59,870 nucleotides of DNA from Leyella stercorea (GCF_021531355.1 NZ_JADYTS010000011.1:1-59870), one strand, 5' to 3'; counted from the stretch's first letter, positions 45,003 through 53,968 are shown. Translations and numbers: made by a program. The notes: generated from the letters alone by a model not told the origin.

Positions 45003-46571
45003 TTAGAATTCACTTGTGAAGTGGAACTTGATGTGCTTGAAGTCCTGCTGAGCCATAGACAGCACGTAGCCAGAGTCGGCAAGGAATACATCGCGTCCGT
45101 CGCGGTCCTTGGCCATATACTGATACTTGCGCTTCTTGAACTGGTCGAGTTCATCAGCGTCGTCGCTCTCTATCCAGCAGGCCTTGTGCAGATGAACTGG
45201 CTCCCAACGACACTTGGCGTTGTACTCGTTCTCCAGACGATACTGAATTACCTCAAACTGCAGCTGACCTACGGTGCCGATAATCTTACGACCGTTAAAC
45301 TGGTTGACAAACAGCTGTGCCACACCCTCGTCCATGAGCTGGTTGATACCCTTCTCAAGCTGCTTTGCCTTCATTGGGTCGTCGTTCTCGATATACTTGA
45401 ACATCTCTGGCGAGAACGAAGGTAGTCCGCGGAAGTGCAGCTTCTCGCCCTCAGTCAGTGTGTCGCCAATCTTGAAGATGCCGTTGTCGGGCAAACCTAC
45501 GATGTCGCCTGGCCATGCCTCGTCGATGGTGCTCTTGCGCTGAGCCATAAACTGGGTGGGCGAAGAGAAACGCAGAGTCTTGCCCTGACGCACATGCAGA
45601 TAGGGCTTGTTGCGCTCAAACTTGCCGCTGCACACCTTGCAGAAAGCGATACATGAGCGGTGGTTGGGGTCGATGTTGGCAGTAATCTTGAAGATGAAGC
45701 CCGTAAACTTTTGCTCCTCAGGCTCTACGGTGCGCTCCTCAGCCTTGGTAGGCTTTGGCGACGGAGCAATCTTTACGAAGCAGTTGAGCAGTTCCTGCAC
45801 ACCGAAGTTGTTCAATGCCGAACCGAAGAATACAGGAGCCACCTCGGCTGAGCGGTATGTCTCAACGTCAAACTCGGGATATACGCCGTCAATCAGTTCT
45901 ACGTCGTCGCGCAGCTGCTTGGCATCCTGCTCACCGATGTGCTCTTCAAGTTCTGTAGAGTTGATGTCAACCTCCACCTTTTCAGTCACGCGCTGCTTGT
46001 CGGGCTTGAAGAGGTCGAGCTTGTTCTCGTAGATATTGTACACACCCTTGAACTTGACACCGATGTTGATAGGCCATGACAGCGGGCGCACGCTGATCTG
46101 AAGTTCCTCCTCCAGTTCGTCGAGCAAGTCGAACGGGTCGCGACCCTCGCGGTCCATCTTGTTGATGAATATGATAACCGGAGTGTTGCGCATGCGGCAC
46201 ACCTCCATCAGCTTACGTGTCTGAGTCTCCACACCCTTGGCTCCATCCACTACAATGATGGCTGAGTCGACAGCTGTAAGAGTGCGGTATGTGTCCTCGC
46301 AGAAGTCCTGGTGGCCCGGAGTGTCAAGAATATTGATTTTGTAGCCCTCGTAGTCGAACTCCATAACCGACGTTGACACAGAGATACCACGCTGCTTCTC
46401 GATTTCCATCCAGTCGGACGTAGCCGACTTGCGTATCTTGTTGTTCTTTACTGCACCTGCCACCTGTATCTGGCCGCCAAAGAGAAGGAACTTCTCGGTG
46501 AGCGTAGTCTTACCTGCGTCAGGGTGTGAAATGATGGCGAAAGTTCGCCTGCGTTCTATTTCCTGGTTCAT
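45003..46571 (-). CDS. prfC: Peptide chain release factor 3
   Basis: A 522-residue GTPase that recycles RF1/RF2. GTPase motifs: [14 protein letters not shown] (G1), [12 protein letters not shown] (G2), DTPGHQDF (G3), [10 protein letters not shown] (G4). RF3-specific parts are [15 protein letters not shown] and the C-terminal [19 protein letters not shown]. The ATG at 46571 ([14 protein letters not shown]) is used. A TAACTTTG box on the minus strand lies at 46590-46597. Confidence 0.96.
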   Translation of the reverse strand: MNQEIERRRTFAIISHPDAGKTTLTEKFLLFGGQIQVAGAVKNNKIRKSATSDWMEIEKQRGISVSTSVMEFDYEGYKINILDTPGHQDFCEDTYRTLTAVDSAIIVVDGAKGVETQTRKLMEVCRMRNTPVIIFINKMDREGRDPFDLLDELEEELQISVRPLSWPINIGVKFKGVYNIYENKLDLFKPDKQRVTEKVEVDINSTELEEHIGEQDAKQLRDDVELIDGVYPEFDVETYRSAEVAPVFFGSALNNFGVQELLNCFVKIAPSPKPTKAEERTVEPEEQKFTGFIFKITANIDPNHRSCIAFCKVCSGKFERNKPYLHVRQGKTLRFSSPTQFMAQRKSTIDEAWPGDIVGLPDNGIFKIGDTLTEGEKLHFRGLPSFSPEMFKYIENDDPMKAKQLEKGINQLMDEGVAQLFVNQFNGRKIIGTVGQLQFEVIQYRLENEYNAKCRWEPVHLHKACWIESDDADELDQFKKRKYQYMAKDRDGRDVFLADSGYVLSMAQQDFKHIKFHFTSEF

Positions 46572-46589
46572 AATATACGTTTTGGACTG

Positions 46590-46597
46590 CAAAGTTA
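46590..46597 (-). promoter_or_regulatory. -7 box of prfC
   Basis: TAACTTTG on the minus strand, 19 nt upstream of the ATG. The rest of the gap (46572-46909) shows only the rightward promoter below and no gene. Confidence 0.5.
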
Positions 46598-46841
46598 TAC
46601 AAACTATTGCACATAAAAACACGCTTGCCTGATTTTTTGACTTTTAAACCATATTTATTATGTATAATGGTGATAGTTCAGTTTGCAGACTCCGTGTATT
46701 TTGGGCAAAACTTTTTTACCTCCTGTGTGATATTTGCATGCAAAGACTTGAGGTGCTATAACGAAAAAACAGATCACAAGTTATTCTTGGAATTGTTTGC
46801 TAAAAACTCTCAGAAAAATTGTAACATTCCTCTATATATTG

Positions 46842-46849
46842 TATCTTTG
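46842..46849 (+). promoter_or_regulatory. -7 box of the AAA ATPase gene
   Basis: TATCTTTG followed by CAC, 60 nt upstream of the ATG at 46910. Confidence 0.5.
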
Positions 46850-46909
46850 CACTTGATAAGTTCGGAAAAATGTCAATTTTGACACAAATCGGAAGTTGTT
46901 GATGTAATT

Positions 46910-48226
46910 ATGAAGATAGAAAGAGACATAATAAATAAGTTCAAGGATTGGAAAGAAGCAGAAAAGCATAAGCCAATCCTTCTGAAAGGTGCCCGTCAGA
47001 TAGGCAAGACATGGGCTATGGAGGAGTTCGGAAGAGAGTGTTTTAAATACACAGCGAAATTTGACTTTGACCGCCAGAAAGAGTTGCAGTCAGCTTTCAC
47101 TGTGTCAAAAGAGCCTGCACGCATAATTAAGGAACTCGCCCTTTATAGTCCTGTTCCGCTTGTTCCTGGCAAGACGCTGCTCATATTCGATGAAATACAA
47201 GAATGCGAGGAAGCGCTCAACTCGTTGAAGTATTTTTGTGAGGATGCTCCCGAATGGCATATTATTGCAGCTGGTTCGCTGTTGGGTGTGGCTGTGAAAA
47301 GGCGGAGAATGACCGTACCAGTAGGAAAGGTTCAGGTTATGCGTATGTATCCGATTACGTTTAAGGAATATCTGCGAGCCAGTGATATCCAGACTTTCAA
47401 TTTTGTTGAGCAGATAGAACAGCCCGAGAAACTGCCTCTTATTATACTTGACAAGTTGAAATCGGAATATCGTAGATATATGGTGTCTGGAGGAATGCCA
47501 GAAGCTACCGTAAGTATGCTTGAAAATCAGGGTATGCAAGCGGTGGATGACATTCTTCAAGGTATATTAGACTTATATGAGCTTGATTTTGCCAAGTATG
47601 CAGATCCTCGCGAGATACCGCGCATTCATGCCATCTGGCGCTCGCTTCCATCCCAACTTGCAAAAGAGAATCGGAAGTTTATCTATAAGATTATAAAGAA
47701 GGGTGCAAGAAGCCGTGACTACGAGGATGCATTGTTGTGGCTTGAAGATGCTGGCATGATATATCGTGTGAACGCGGTCTCGAAACCTGGAATGCCTTTA
47801 AGTGCCTACGAGGAGCCGGACATATTCAAGGTCTATGCCAGTGACTGCGGACTGTTGCGGAGATTGGCTGGGCTGCCAGGAAGCATAGTTATTGACCCGA
47901 CTGCCAACTACACCGAATTTAAGGGAGCGATGGCTGAGAATGCAGTGCTGCAAAGTCTGTTGCCTTCATATGGTTCTATTCCTTACTATTGGTCTTCGGA
48001 AGGAAAGGCTGAGATAGAGTTTCTGTTACAGCGAGAAGACGAGATAATTCCTGTAGAAGTAAAGGCTGAAAATTGTGTCAGTGGCAGAAGTATTGTTGTG
48101 TACAACGAACGTTACCAACCCAGGAACCGCATACGTTTCTCTTTCCTTAATTTGCAGCAAAACTGTGGAATGCTTGCATGTCCCTCCCCTTTAACGGAAT
48201 GGGCTATGAAGTGGCTAATAAAATAA
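46910..48226 (+). CDS. AAA ATPase with DUF4143 domain
   Basis: A 438-residue protein: N-terminal AAA_14 ATPase with Walker A PILLKGARQIGKTWAMEEF (K at about residue 32; LLKGARQIGKT), Walker B LLIFDEIQECEEAL and sensor region WHIIAAGSLLGVAVKR, then a C-terminal DUF4143 domain with a nuclease-like end (YYWSSEGKAEIEFLLQREDEIIPVEVKAENCVSGRSI). These ATPases are common, often horizontally transferred, and of unknown function; a link to restriction or toxin systems is suspected. It stands alone. Confidence 0.85.
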   Translation: MKIERDIINKFKDWKEAEKHKPILLKGARQIGKTWAMEEFGRECFKYTAKFDFDRQKELQSAFTVSKEPARIIKELALYSPVPLVPGKTLLIFDEIQECEEALNSLKYFCEDAPEWHIIAAGSLLGVAVKRRRMTVPVGKVQVMRMYPITFKEYLRASDIQTFNFVEQIEQPEKLPLIILDKLKSEYRRYMVSGGMPEATVSMLENQGMQAVDDILQGILDLYELDFAKYADPREIPRIHAIWRSLPSQLAKENRKFIYKIIKKGARSRDYEDALLWLEDAGMIYRVNAVSKPGMPLSAYEEPDIFKVYASDCGLLRRLAGLPGSIVIDPTANYTEFKGAMAENAVLQSLLPSYGSIPYYWSSEGKAEIEFLLQREDEIIPVEVKAENCVSGRSIVVYNERYQPRNRIRFSFLNLQQNCGMLACPSPLTEWAMKWLIK

Positions 48227-48296
48227 AACCCACCCCCAACACCTCACTATCTCAATCGGAGCGAGCAGCGCTTCGCTCCTATATTTGCATTCTTGA

Positions 48297-48368
48297 CCGC
48301 TCAAAACTGCGAGCTGAACGCGCGAGGAAATCTTTAGCTCAAAATTCGTGAGTTTTGAGCGGTTTTAG
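48297..48368 (+). terminator. Hairpins behind the ATPase gene
   Basis: CCGCTCAAAACT (48297-48308) pairs with AGTTTTGAGCGG (48351-48362) and is followed by TTTTAGTT. A smaller GGAGCGA/TCGCTCC hairpin lies just upstream. Confidence 0.55.
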
Positions 48369-48431
48369 TTATATCGTTTATACACAGCGAGTTATGTCGA
48401 TAGTGGCTTTGCGGTGCAAGTTTATGCTTCA

Positions 48432-48534
48432 AAAAAAAGCTCCTTTTTACTTCAAAAGGACAACTATTGCATTGCAACTGTAGTCCTTTTGCAATGCAAT
48501 TGGGGCTTCGTTGCACTCCAAAAGTAGTCCTTTT
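48432..48534. repeat. Five-unit palindrome array with a 22-bp period (array 3)
   Basis: Degenerate units begin near 48432, 48454, 48476, 48498 and 48520 (for example AACTGTAGTCCTTTT and AAAAGTAGTCCTTTT), with spacers such as GCATTGC, GCAATGC and GCACTCC. The period and unit length match arrays 1 and 2. A sixth, poorer unit (AACGAAGCC) may follow at 48542. It lies in the 1-kb gap between the ATPase and the UpxY-type gene. Confidence 0.8.
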
Positions 48535-48722
48535 GCAGTGTAACGAAGCCTTGAATGATGAAAAACACGAAGATTGACGTTGCCCAACCACTAAAAAACG
48601 CCAATTGAAAACTCTAAAATCAATTTTTCGTTTGTAACACTTTTTTACTGCCTGTACGATATTTGCATGAAAAATCTTGTACAATTTTTATTACAAAATC
48701 ACATTTTTTCATTTTTCTTTCG

Positions 48723-48730
48723 TAACTTTG
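48723..48730 (+). promoter_or_regulatory. -7 box of the UpxY-headed operon
   Basis: TAACTTTG followed by CATTC after an AT-rich stretch. It is the only good promoter box before the long gene run, and gives a leader of about 500 nt to the ATG at 49236. Confidence 0.55.
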
Positions 48731-48766
48731 CATTCGGACTGAAAAGCCAGACCGCTGTTGTCGCAA

Positions 48767-48780
48767 AAGAACGTGTTCTT
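48767..48780 (+). promoter_or_regulatory. Small hairpin early in the operon leader
   Basis: AAGAACGTGTTCTT forms a 5-6 bp stem with a tiny loop about 35-40 nt into the leader. It could be a recognition site for the antiterminator encoded next; this is inference from the position. Confidence 0.3.
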
Positions 48781-49066
48781 ATCACATATGACAACCGACT
48801 CGGCAGCCTACGCCGTGCAGAGTGTATTAAGGTCATCAATATGACATATCTACACAAAGCGGGTATTGGGTGGGAAAAGCAGTCCAGACATATTAGGCGT
48901 TTACAAACGTCACGTTCAACGTACACTCTGAAACGTGAGAAATTTCAAGATACATGTACTGCATTGAACATGGCAACGGTAAATGTCCAGGGGTGTGATA
49001 TACCTTTCGTATTTTCGCAGAAGCATTTATTGTGTTCTGACATTTTGTCGTACAATTATTTGCATC

Positions 49067-49219
49067 ATGCCGAAAGTACGAATATTGCTATATATCATAT
49101 CGGCGTGGGCTATACTGTTGTTCGTTCAGCAGTATAGGCACTTCTCACGGCCTCAGAGTGAGGATCGGACAACGGACGGTTCACGCTTTTTTTGTCTGTA
49201 CCAACATAATTCTGTCTAG
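49067..49219 (+). CDS. Possible 50-residue membrane peptide in the leader
   Basis: The frame MPKVRILLYIISAWAILLFV then QQYRHFSRPQSEDR has a basic start, one hydrophobic helix and a polar tail. It ends 16 bp before the antiterminator start. It could be a real leader peptide or only chance; no family recognised. The rest of the leader (48738-49066) shows no convincing gene. Confidence 0.3.
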   Translation: MPKVRILLYIISAWAILLFVQQYRHFSRPQSEDRTTDGSRFFCLYQHNSV

Positions 49220-49235
49220 AATTAAGTTAAGCGAT

Positions 49236-49940
49236 ATGAATATCGATGGCTGTATATCGGAAGATATACACACCTCGGGAGGTGGTGAAATCCCTCCCTG
49301 CGCTGGACTTACCTCCAACGCCCTCCCCAAAGCTCAAAGCTGTAAAAAAGCAGAGAGTTCACATACCGGGGTGTCCACCAGCTATGCACTTTCGGGAGAC
49401 CCTCCCCATTGGTATGCTCTACGCTGCACTTACGGCAGAGAAAAGACCGCATACGAATATATGACGGCAAAAGGCATCACAGCATTCTACCCTACACAAA
49501 CGACAGTAAAACTAATTAAAGGCAAACGCAAAGCTGTAACCGAATCACTATTACCAAACATTTTCTTTGCCTACGGAACCTTAGACCAGATAAAACACTT
49601 CGTTTACGACAACGTAAACCTTCCCTTCCTCCGCTTTTATTATCGTCACACCCATGTTGGCAGCCGAATCGAAAAGACCCCAATGATTGTACCCAACCAT
49701 CAGATGGAAAGTCTAAGAATCATCTATGCCGCCGAAACAGACAACACTATAGTGTCATTAGCCGAAGTGCCAAAGTTCAAGAAAGGACAGATGGTGAGAG
49801 TAACGGACGGAGCATTCAAGGGAGTGGTAGGAAGAGTGGCAAGATGGCAAGGACAACAGAGAGTGGCTGTTGTGATGGAAGAACTGGTAACTGTGGTGAC
49901 AGCGTATGTGCCGAGTGCGTTTTTGGAGAAACAACAATAA
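49236..49940 (+). CDS. UpxY-type transcription antiterminator (NusG paralogue)
   Basis: A 234-residue NusG paralogue. After an unstructured N-terminal part of about 55 residues comes the NGN domain (WYALRCTYGREKTAYEYMTAKGITAFYPTQTTVKLIKGKRKAVTESLLPNIFFAYG, about 59-115) and a KOW domain (FKKGQMVRVTDGAFKGVVGRVARWQGQQRVAVVM). UpxY proteins bind RNA polymerase early and let it read through long operons, usually capsule loci in Bacteroides. No capsule genes follow here; a run of signalling, peptide-modifying and surface genes does. The ATG at 49236 is chosen; the frame continues upstream only to a GTG. Confidence 0.88.
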   Translation: MNIDGCISEDIHTSGGGEIPPCAGLTSNALPKAQSCKKAESSHTGVSTSYALSGDPPHWYALRCTYGREKTAYEYMTAKGITAFYPTQTTVKLIKGKRKAVTESLLPNIFFAYGTLDQIKHFVYDNVNLPFLRFYYRHTHVGSRIEKTPMIVPNHQMESLRIIYAAETDNTIVSLAEVPKFKKGQMVRVTDGAFKGVVGRVARWQGQQRVAVVMEELVTVVTAYVPSAFLEKQQ

Positions 49941-49956
49941 ATATAAAACTCAAGCT

Positions 49957-50466
49957 ATGAAAGGTTTCAAAGAAATAACACCTATAAGGAAGTGGCGGTT
50001 ATTATACGCTGCAATAATTTTCGCGATTAATATTATTTCAGTATTCATACTCTATACCCATTATGGACCTCTAACAGAGAATGGCAATAGGTACTATCAT
50101 TATTTCGACCTGTCATCAATGGACTGGTATGTTCTTGGGCATTGCTTATGTGCTTTTGTCTTTTTATTGATTCCTTGGATATTTTTCAACAATTATTCTT
50201 CAAAATCATTCATTGGATTATTCCCTACCAAGAGTAGATTTGGCAAATGGTGCTCGTCATTATTAATTGGATTAAATTTTGGAACGGGTGTGCTTTTTAC
50301 CGTTTCATTTCTATTAATAACAATCGAATACATTACAAATAGTTCAAGAGTCATGGCAGAAGACTTGGAGACTATAGAGTTAATATTGGCATTCATTAGT
50401 TGTTCTATATTTTGGGGAATAGTAGATTTGGTATATTTTGCCACTCATAGGAAAACAATTATCTAA
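49957..50466 (+). CDS. Four-helix membrane protein, unrecognised
   Basis: 169 residues with about four hydrophobic helices (LLYAAIIFAINIISVFILY; YVLGHCLCAFVFLLIPWIFF; WCSSLLIGLNFGTGVLFTVSFLLI; ELILAFISCSIFWGIVDLVYF; the third is long). A soluble stretch between helices 1 and 2 contains HYGPLTENGNRYYHYFDLSSMDWY. There is no transporter motif. It is 16 bp behind the antiterminator and 5 bp before the radical SAM gene, so it may help export or anchor the peptide product (inference). The base composition from here to about 52140 looks AT-richer than the neighbours. Confidence 0.65.
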   Translation: MKGFKEITPIRKWRLLYAAIIFAINIISVFILYTHYGPLTENGNRYYHYFDLSSMDWYVLGHCLCAFVFLLIPWIFFNNYSSKSFIGLFPTKSRFGKWCSSLLIGLNFGTGVLFTVSFLLITIEYITNSSRVMAEDLETIELILAFISCSIFWGIVDLVYFATHRKTII

Positions 50467-50471
50467 AACAG

Positions 50472-51539
50472 ATGAATAAACTACAAGAAATAGACCAAGA
50501 AATTACCTATTGGTATCGAGAGCGACTGAAACTTCTTCATCCTCTCCGACAACTCTTTTGGGAATGTACCCTACGTTGCAATATGGCTTGTAGACATTGT
50601 GGCAGTGATTGCAAGACTGTTTCAAATGTCCCAGATATGCCATTTGAAGATTTCACACCAGTGCTTGACGAGGTGCGACTCCATCAACCCCACATAAAAA
50701 CAATGGTCTTTACTGTAGGTGGTGAACCATTGGTCAGAAAAGACATTATTGAATGTGGACGTGCTATAACAGAGAAGGGATTCTTATGGGGAATGGTTTC
50801 TAATGGCAAGCTTATCGATTCTTATATGATGAAAGAGCTTTCGGATGCTGGTCTGCGTTCATTGGCTGTTGATGTTGACGGATTGCGCGACACACATAAT
50901 TGGCTCCGTAATGATAACAATAGTTTTGATGTTGTGTATAATGCTATTGGACATATAAAGAAGGCTCCTCATTTAATTTGGGATGTCATCACATGTGTAA
51001 ACAGTAGGAATATATCGCAATTGGAAGAAATAAAACGCATGCTTATTGAAGCTGGTGTCACGAAATGGCGTTGTTTTTCAATAGTACCAATGGGCAGAGC
51101 TAAAGATGATAATGAATTGGTTTTGTCTAACAGTCAGTACCGTTACCTTATGGACTTTATTGTAAAAACACGAATGGAAGGCAAGATACAACTGTCGTAT
51201 GCATGCGAGGGATATTTGGGAGATTATGAAGGACTTGTGCGTAGGTCGCATTTCCTATGTAGTGCTGGTCTCACGACGGCATCTGTGCTGAGCGATGGTT
51301 CGATTTCTGGTTGTTTGAGCATCCGAAGCAACTATCATCAGGGAAATATATATAAGGATGATTTTTGGAACGTATGGCAAAACCGTTTCAACAAATATCG
51401 CAATCGTGAGTGGATGCGCAGTGGTGAGTGTGCCGACTGCAAGGTGTTCAAATATTGCCAAGGCAATGGGATGCATTTGAGAAATAATGATGGAAGCCTA
51501 ATGTTCTGTAATTATAACAAACTTTTTAATAGCAAATGA
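50472..51539 (+). CDS. Radical SAM/SPASM peptide-modifying enzyme
   Basis: 355 residues. The SAM iron-sulfur cluster motif is C40-x2-C43 preceded by C36 (CNMACRHC); a GGEPL motif follows (FTVGGEPLVRKD). The C-terminal SPASM part carries cysteines in FLCSAGL, GCLSIR, GECADCKVFKYCQGNG and FCNYN for auxiliary clusters. The overall type resembles the rSAM enzymes that Bacteroidetes pair with small lipoproteins or peptides (as I recall, TIGR04133). One base separates it from the next gene, which encodes a peptide with an unusual repeated tail, its probable substrate. Confidence 0.88.
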   Translation: MNKLQEIDQEITYWYRERLKLLHPLRQLFWECTLRCNMACRHCGSDCKTVSNVPDMPFEDFTPVLDEVRLHQPHIKTMVFTVGGEPLVRKDIIECGRAITEKGFLWGMVSNGKLIDSYMMKELSDAGLRSLAVDVDGLRDTHNWLRNDNNSFDVVYNAIGHIKKAPHLIWDVITCVNSRNISQLEEIKRMLIEAGVTKWRCFSIVPMGRAKDDNELVLSNSQYRYLMDFIVKTRMEGKIQLSYACEGYLGDYEGLVRRSHFLCSAGLTTASVLSDGSISGCLSIRSNYHQGNIYKDDFWNVWQNRFNKYRNREWMRSGECADCKVFKYCQGNGMHLRNNDGSLMFCNYNKLFNSK

Positions 51540-51540
51540 T

Positions 51541-52116
51541 ATGGATAAAGAAAAAGCTAAACGCGCAGCTGCTCTTTCTGCGGCAGCTGCTGTAGGAAGT
51601 ATTGGAGGATCATTTGGGGCGGATGTAATAATCGACAAAAAATCAACCGATAACGATAGTCCAGAAGAAGATTTTATTGTTGAGGTTGTGAATGAAGACA
51701 ATGTACAAGATCAACTAAGTCCGCATGCACTTCAAGACTTTACTGAAGATATAGATCAAACGATTATGGTTGATCCTCTTGAACCAGAAGAGCCTCTTAA
51801 ACCAGAAGAACTGGTTGAACTGGAAGAACAGGTTGAACAGGTTGAACTGGGAGAACCAGTTGAGCTAGAAGAACCTCTTTATCTGGAAGAGCCTCTTGAA
51901 CCAGAAGAACCAGCTGAACCGGTTGAACCAGTTGAGCCAGAAGAACCGGTTGAGCCAGAAGAACCAATTTTTATAGACGACCCTTTAGGCCCTATACAAG
52001 ATGATGTTTTAATGTACGGAGGTCCTGGTATGTGCGATAATATGATATATCCAGAACCTGTCATGTATGGTGGTCCTAATGATGATTTATATGTCAATGA
52101 CATAGAAGGGGTCTAA
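51541..52116 (+). CDS. Pro/Glu-repeat peptide with two C-terminal MYGGP units, likely rSAM substrate
   Basis: 191 residues. An Ala-rich, weakly hydrophobic N terminus (AKRAAALSAAAAVGSIGGSFG) with no lipobox is followed by an acidic stretch, then about 65 residues of Glu-Pro/Glu-Glu repeats (EPVEPEEPVEPEEP style) that would form a stiff extended stalk. The last 34 residues are two units of exactly 17 residues, at 158-174 and 175-191, each starting MYGGP; the first contains the only Cys. A repeated core behind a leader beside a SPASM enzyme is the layout of RiPP precursors. No homologue is known to me; the role is inferred. Confidence 0.65.
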   Translation: MDKEKAKRAAALSAAAAVGSIGGSFGADVIIDKKSTDNDSPEEDFIVEVVNEDNVQDQLSPHALQDFTEDIDQTIMVDPLEPEEPLKPEELVELEEQVEQVELGEPVELEEPLYLEEPLEPEEPAEPVEPVEPEEPVEPEEPIFIDDPLGPIQDDVLMYGGPGMCDNMIYPEPVMYGGPNDDLYVNDIEGV

Positions 52117-52141
52117 AATATCATTTCAAAACATAAAGCTT

Positions 52142-52519
52142 ATGAAAAAGATTTGTATCAACAATCGCGACGAGATGATTCTACTGTTTGTCGATAATAT
52201 TGCATATATCATGGCAGACGGCAACTACACCAAAATATGTTATATCGGTGGACTTTCTACGGTACTATCGTTGGGTATCTCAAAGATTGAGACTATGTTG
52301 TCGCAGGCTTACCCCAAAGGAACGACGAGTCCATTTATACGCCTTGGACGTAGCGTTATCATCAACCAGATGTTCCTCTACGACATCAATGTTCTAAAAC
52401 AACACCTTGTGCTGTCCGATTGCCTTAAAAATTCGGTAACGCTCAAACTTCCCAAGCCATTGCTTAAGAAATATAAGGATATGGTGAGCGGAAGTAGCAA
52501 CATAACTGTAAAAAAATAG
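52142..52519 (+). CDS. LytTR-domain DNA-binding protein
   Basis: A 125-residue stand-alone LytTR domain with no receiver domain. Family pattern: DNIAYIMADGNYTKICYIGG, SLGISKIETMLSQ, PFIRLGRSVIINQMFLYDI. LytTR proteins bind direct repeats upstream of target genes. Without a receiver domain it must be controlled by its level, partner or modification. It lies 25 bp after the peptide gene and 2 bp before the FHA gene, so it may regulate this same operon. Confidence 0.82.
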   Translation: MKKICINNRDEMILLFVDNIAYIMADGNYTKICYIGGLSTVLSLGISKIETMLSQAYPKGTTSPFIRLGRSVIINQMFLYDINVLKQHLVLSDCLKNSVTLKLPKPLLKKYKDMVSGSSNITVKK

Positions 52520-52521
52520 TT

Positions 52522-53169
52522 ATGCAAGAAGTTATTATCGGTAAGGAGGGAACACAGAAGTTCCCTATCAACAATTCGAGAGTGAGCCGACAACATGCCA
52601 AGATTACTGTATCGGACAGTGGACAATGGACTCTTGAAGACCTTAATTCCACCAACGGCACTTATATCATCGACGACAACGACGAACTTGTTCAAATCAA
52701 GAAGGTGAACATCACTGAGTTTACTCGTGTCGTCCTTGCCGACCAAACGAGTATGGGGTTCTCATTTTTTGCCCACCATGTTGTTGAGGATGATCCCAAA
52801 AATTACAAGGCAGAGTTTCAATATGTTCTTCGCATTCACGACAAGGCTTTGAAGGAGAAAGCTGAGATTGATGCCAAGATACAAAAGAAGAATATGATGA
52901 GATTCTTGCCGGGTGTTGTCTCGGCAGTCATTGGTCTTTTGCTCACATTGCTTCTTCCCTTCAACCAGAAGGTGTATGGTGTGGCTGTAACAGCTGTGTT
53001 CACGGCTCTTCTGCAGGCTATCATCAACTTCTATTTGGGCAAGGACTCCAACTTGAAGAATTTCAACGCCAAATATTCTAACAAACTTATATGTCCTTGC
53101 TGCTCTAAACTTCTCTCCGAGATAGAATTTAAAAATCAAATGTGCAGCAGGTGTAAAGCTCATGCATAA
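52522..53169 (+). CDS. FHA-domain membrane protein with C-terminal zinc ribbon
   Basis: 215 residues. The N-terminal FHA phosphothreonine-binding domain has R20, S22 and H25 (SRVSRQHAKIT) and STNGTYI at 43-49. A linker helix leads to two membrane helices (about 129-146 and 151-171), and a C-terminal zinc-ribbon-like knuckle has CPCC (191-194) and CSRC (208-211). FHA and zinc ribbon would both face the cytoplasm. It likely docks phosphorylated targets of the Ser/Thr kinase encoded four genes further on (inferred). Confidence 0.82.
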   Translation: MQEVIIGKEGTQKFPINNSRVSRQHAKITVSDSGQWTLEDLNSTNGTYIIDDNDELVQIKKVNITEFTRVVLADQTSMGFSFFAHHVVEDDPKNYKAEFQYVLRIHDKALKEKAEIDAKIQKKNMMRFLPGVVSAVIGLLLTLLLPFNQKVYGVAVTAVFTALLQAIINFYLGKDSNLKNFNAKYSNKLICPCCSKLLSEIEFKNQMCSRCKAHA

Positions 53170-53192
53170 CATTAAAAACAAAGAAAATAAAT

Positions 53193-53957
53193 ATGAAGCG
53201 ACTGTTCTCTACTATCATTGCTATGCTTCTGCTCTGTATGTCGGCAGAGGCTCAGAAAACCTATGCCATCATTACGGGCGTGTCAAACTATGAGGGCGAC
53301 CAGAACGACCTTGCCCAGTCTACCAAAGATGCCAAGCGTCTTGCCTCGCTCTACAAGACCAAAGACGCTACTGTGGTTTTGCTTACTTCCAAGAATGCCA
53401 CACGTGCCAATGTCATTGCTGCCATCCGTAAGGTGAAGGCTGTTGCCAATGCCAACGACCACATCGTGTTCTCGTATAGCGGACATGGCATGGAGAATTA
53501 TATATGCACTTATGTGTCGGGGGGCACGAAGATGCTTTCTTATAATGAACTGTTCAGCGAGTTGGACAAATGCCAGGCTAAGGACATCGTTTGTTATATT
53601 GACGCTTGCTTCTCAGGAACTGCTGTTAGCAATATGAATACAAAAGAGATGAACTCCAAGGACATGAACCGCATTGCTTGGAAAACCATCGTGAAGAACA
53701 ATCCTCGATATATTGTCTTTCTGTCCTCACGCTCTGATGAACTCTCGGCAGAAAGTCCACTTGTTGGTTCGGGATTCCTCACCAATGGTGTCATCAAGGG
53801 ATTGCGTGGCAAGGCTGACAGCAACGACGACAAGAAGATTACTGTGATGGAATTGTTTAAGTATGTACATAAGGATGTGCAACTGCATAACAACAAGCAG
53901 CATCCGCAACTGGTCACTTCCAAGTCACTATACGATAATGTTCTAATGAGCTGGTAA
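53193..53957 (+). CDS. Secreted caspase-like (C14/metacaspase) protease
   Basis: 254 residues with a signal peptide cut after SAEA (residue 20). The caspase p20 fold is clear: TYAIITGVSNYEG, catalytic His98 in FSYSGHGMEN and catalytic Cys139 in YIDACFSGTA; the rest is a p10-like region (FLSSRSDELSAESPLVGSGFLTNGVIKGL). Both catalytic residues are present, so it should be active, and it is probably periplasmic or surface-exposed. Bacterial caspases occur in regulated-death and defence settings; here it sits between two FHA genes. Confidence 0.88.
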   Translation: MKRLFSTIIAMLLLCMSAEAQKTYAIITGVSNYEGDQNDLAQSTKDAKRLASLYKTKDATVVLLTSKNATRANVIAAIRKVKAVANANDHIVFSYSGHGMENYICTYVSGGTKMLSYNELFSELDKCQAKDIVCYIDACFSGTAVSNMNTKEMNSKDMNRIAWKTIVKNNPRYIVFLSSRSDELSAESPLVGSGFLTNGVIKGLRGKADSNDDKKITVMELFKYVHKDVQLHNNKQHPQLVTSKSLYDNVLMSW

Positions 53958-53968
53958 GGAATTTCAAT

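Noticed and set aside
48667..49137. A 156-codon frame in the leader of the UpxY operon
   Set aside because: It has no family features, overlaps the promoter box and leader, and its composition is unlike coding sequence.
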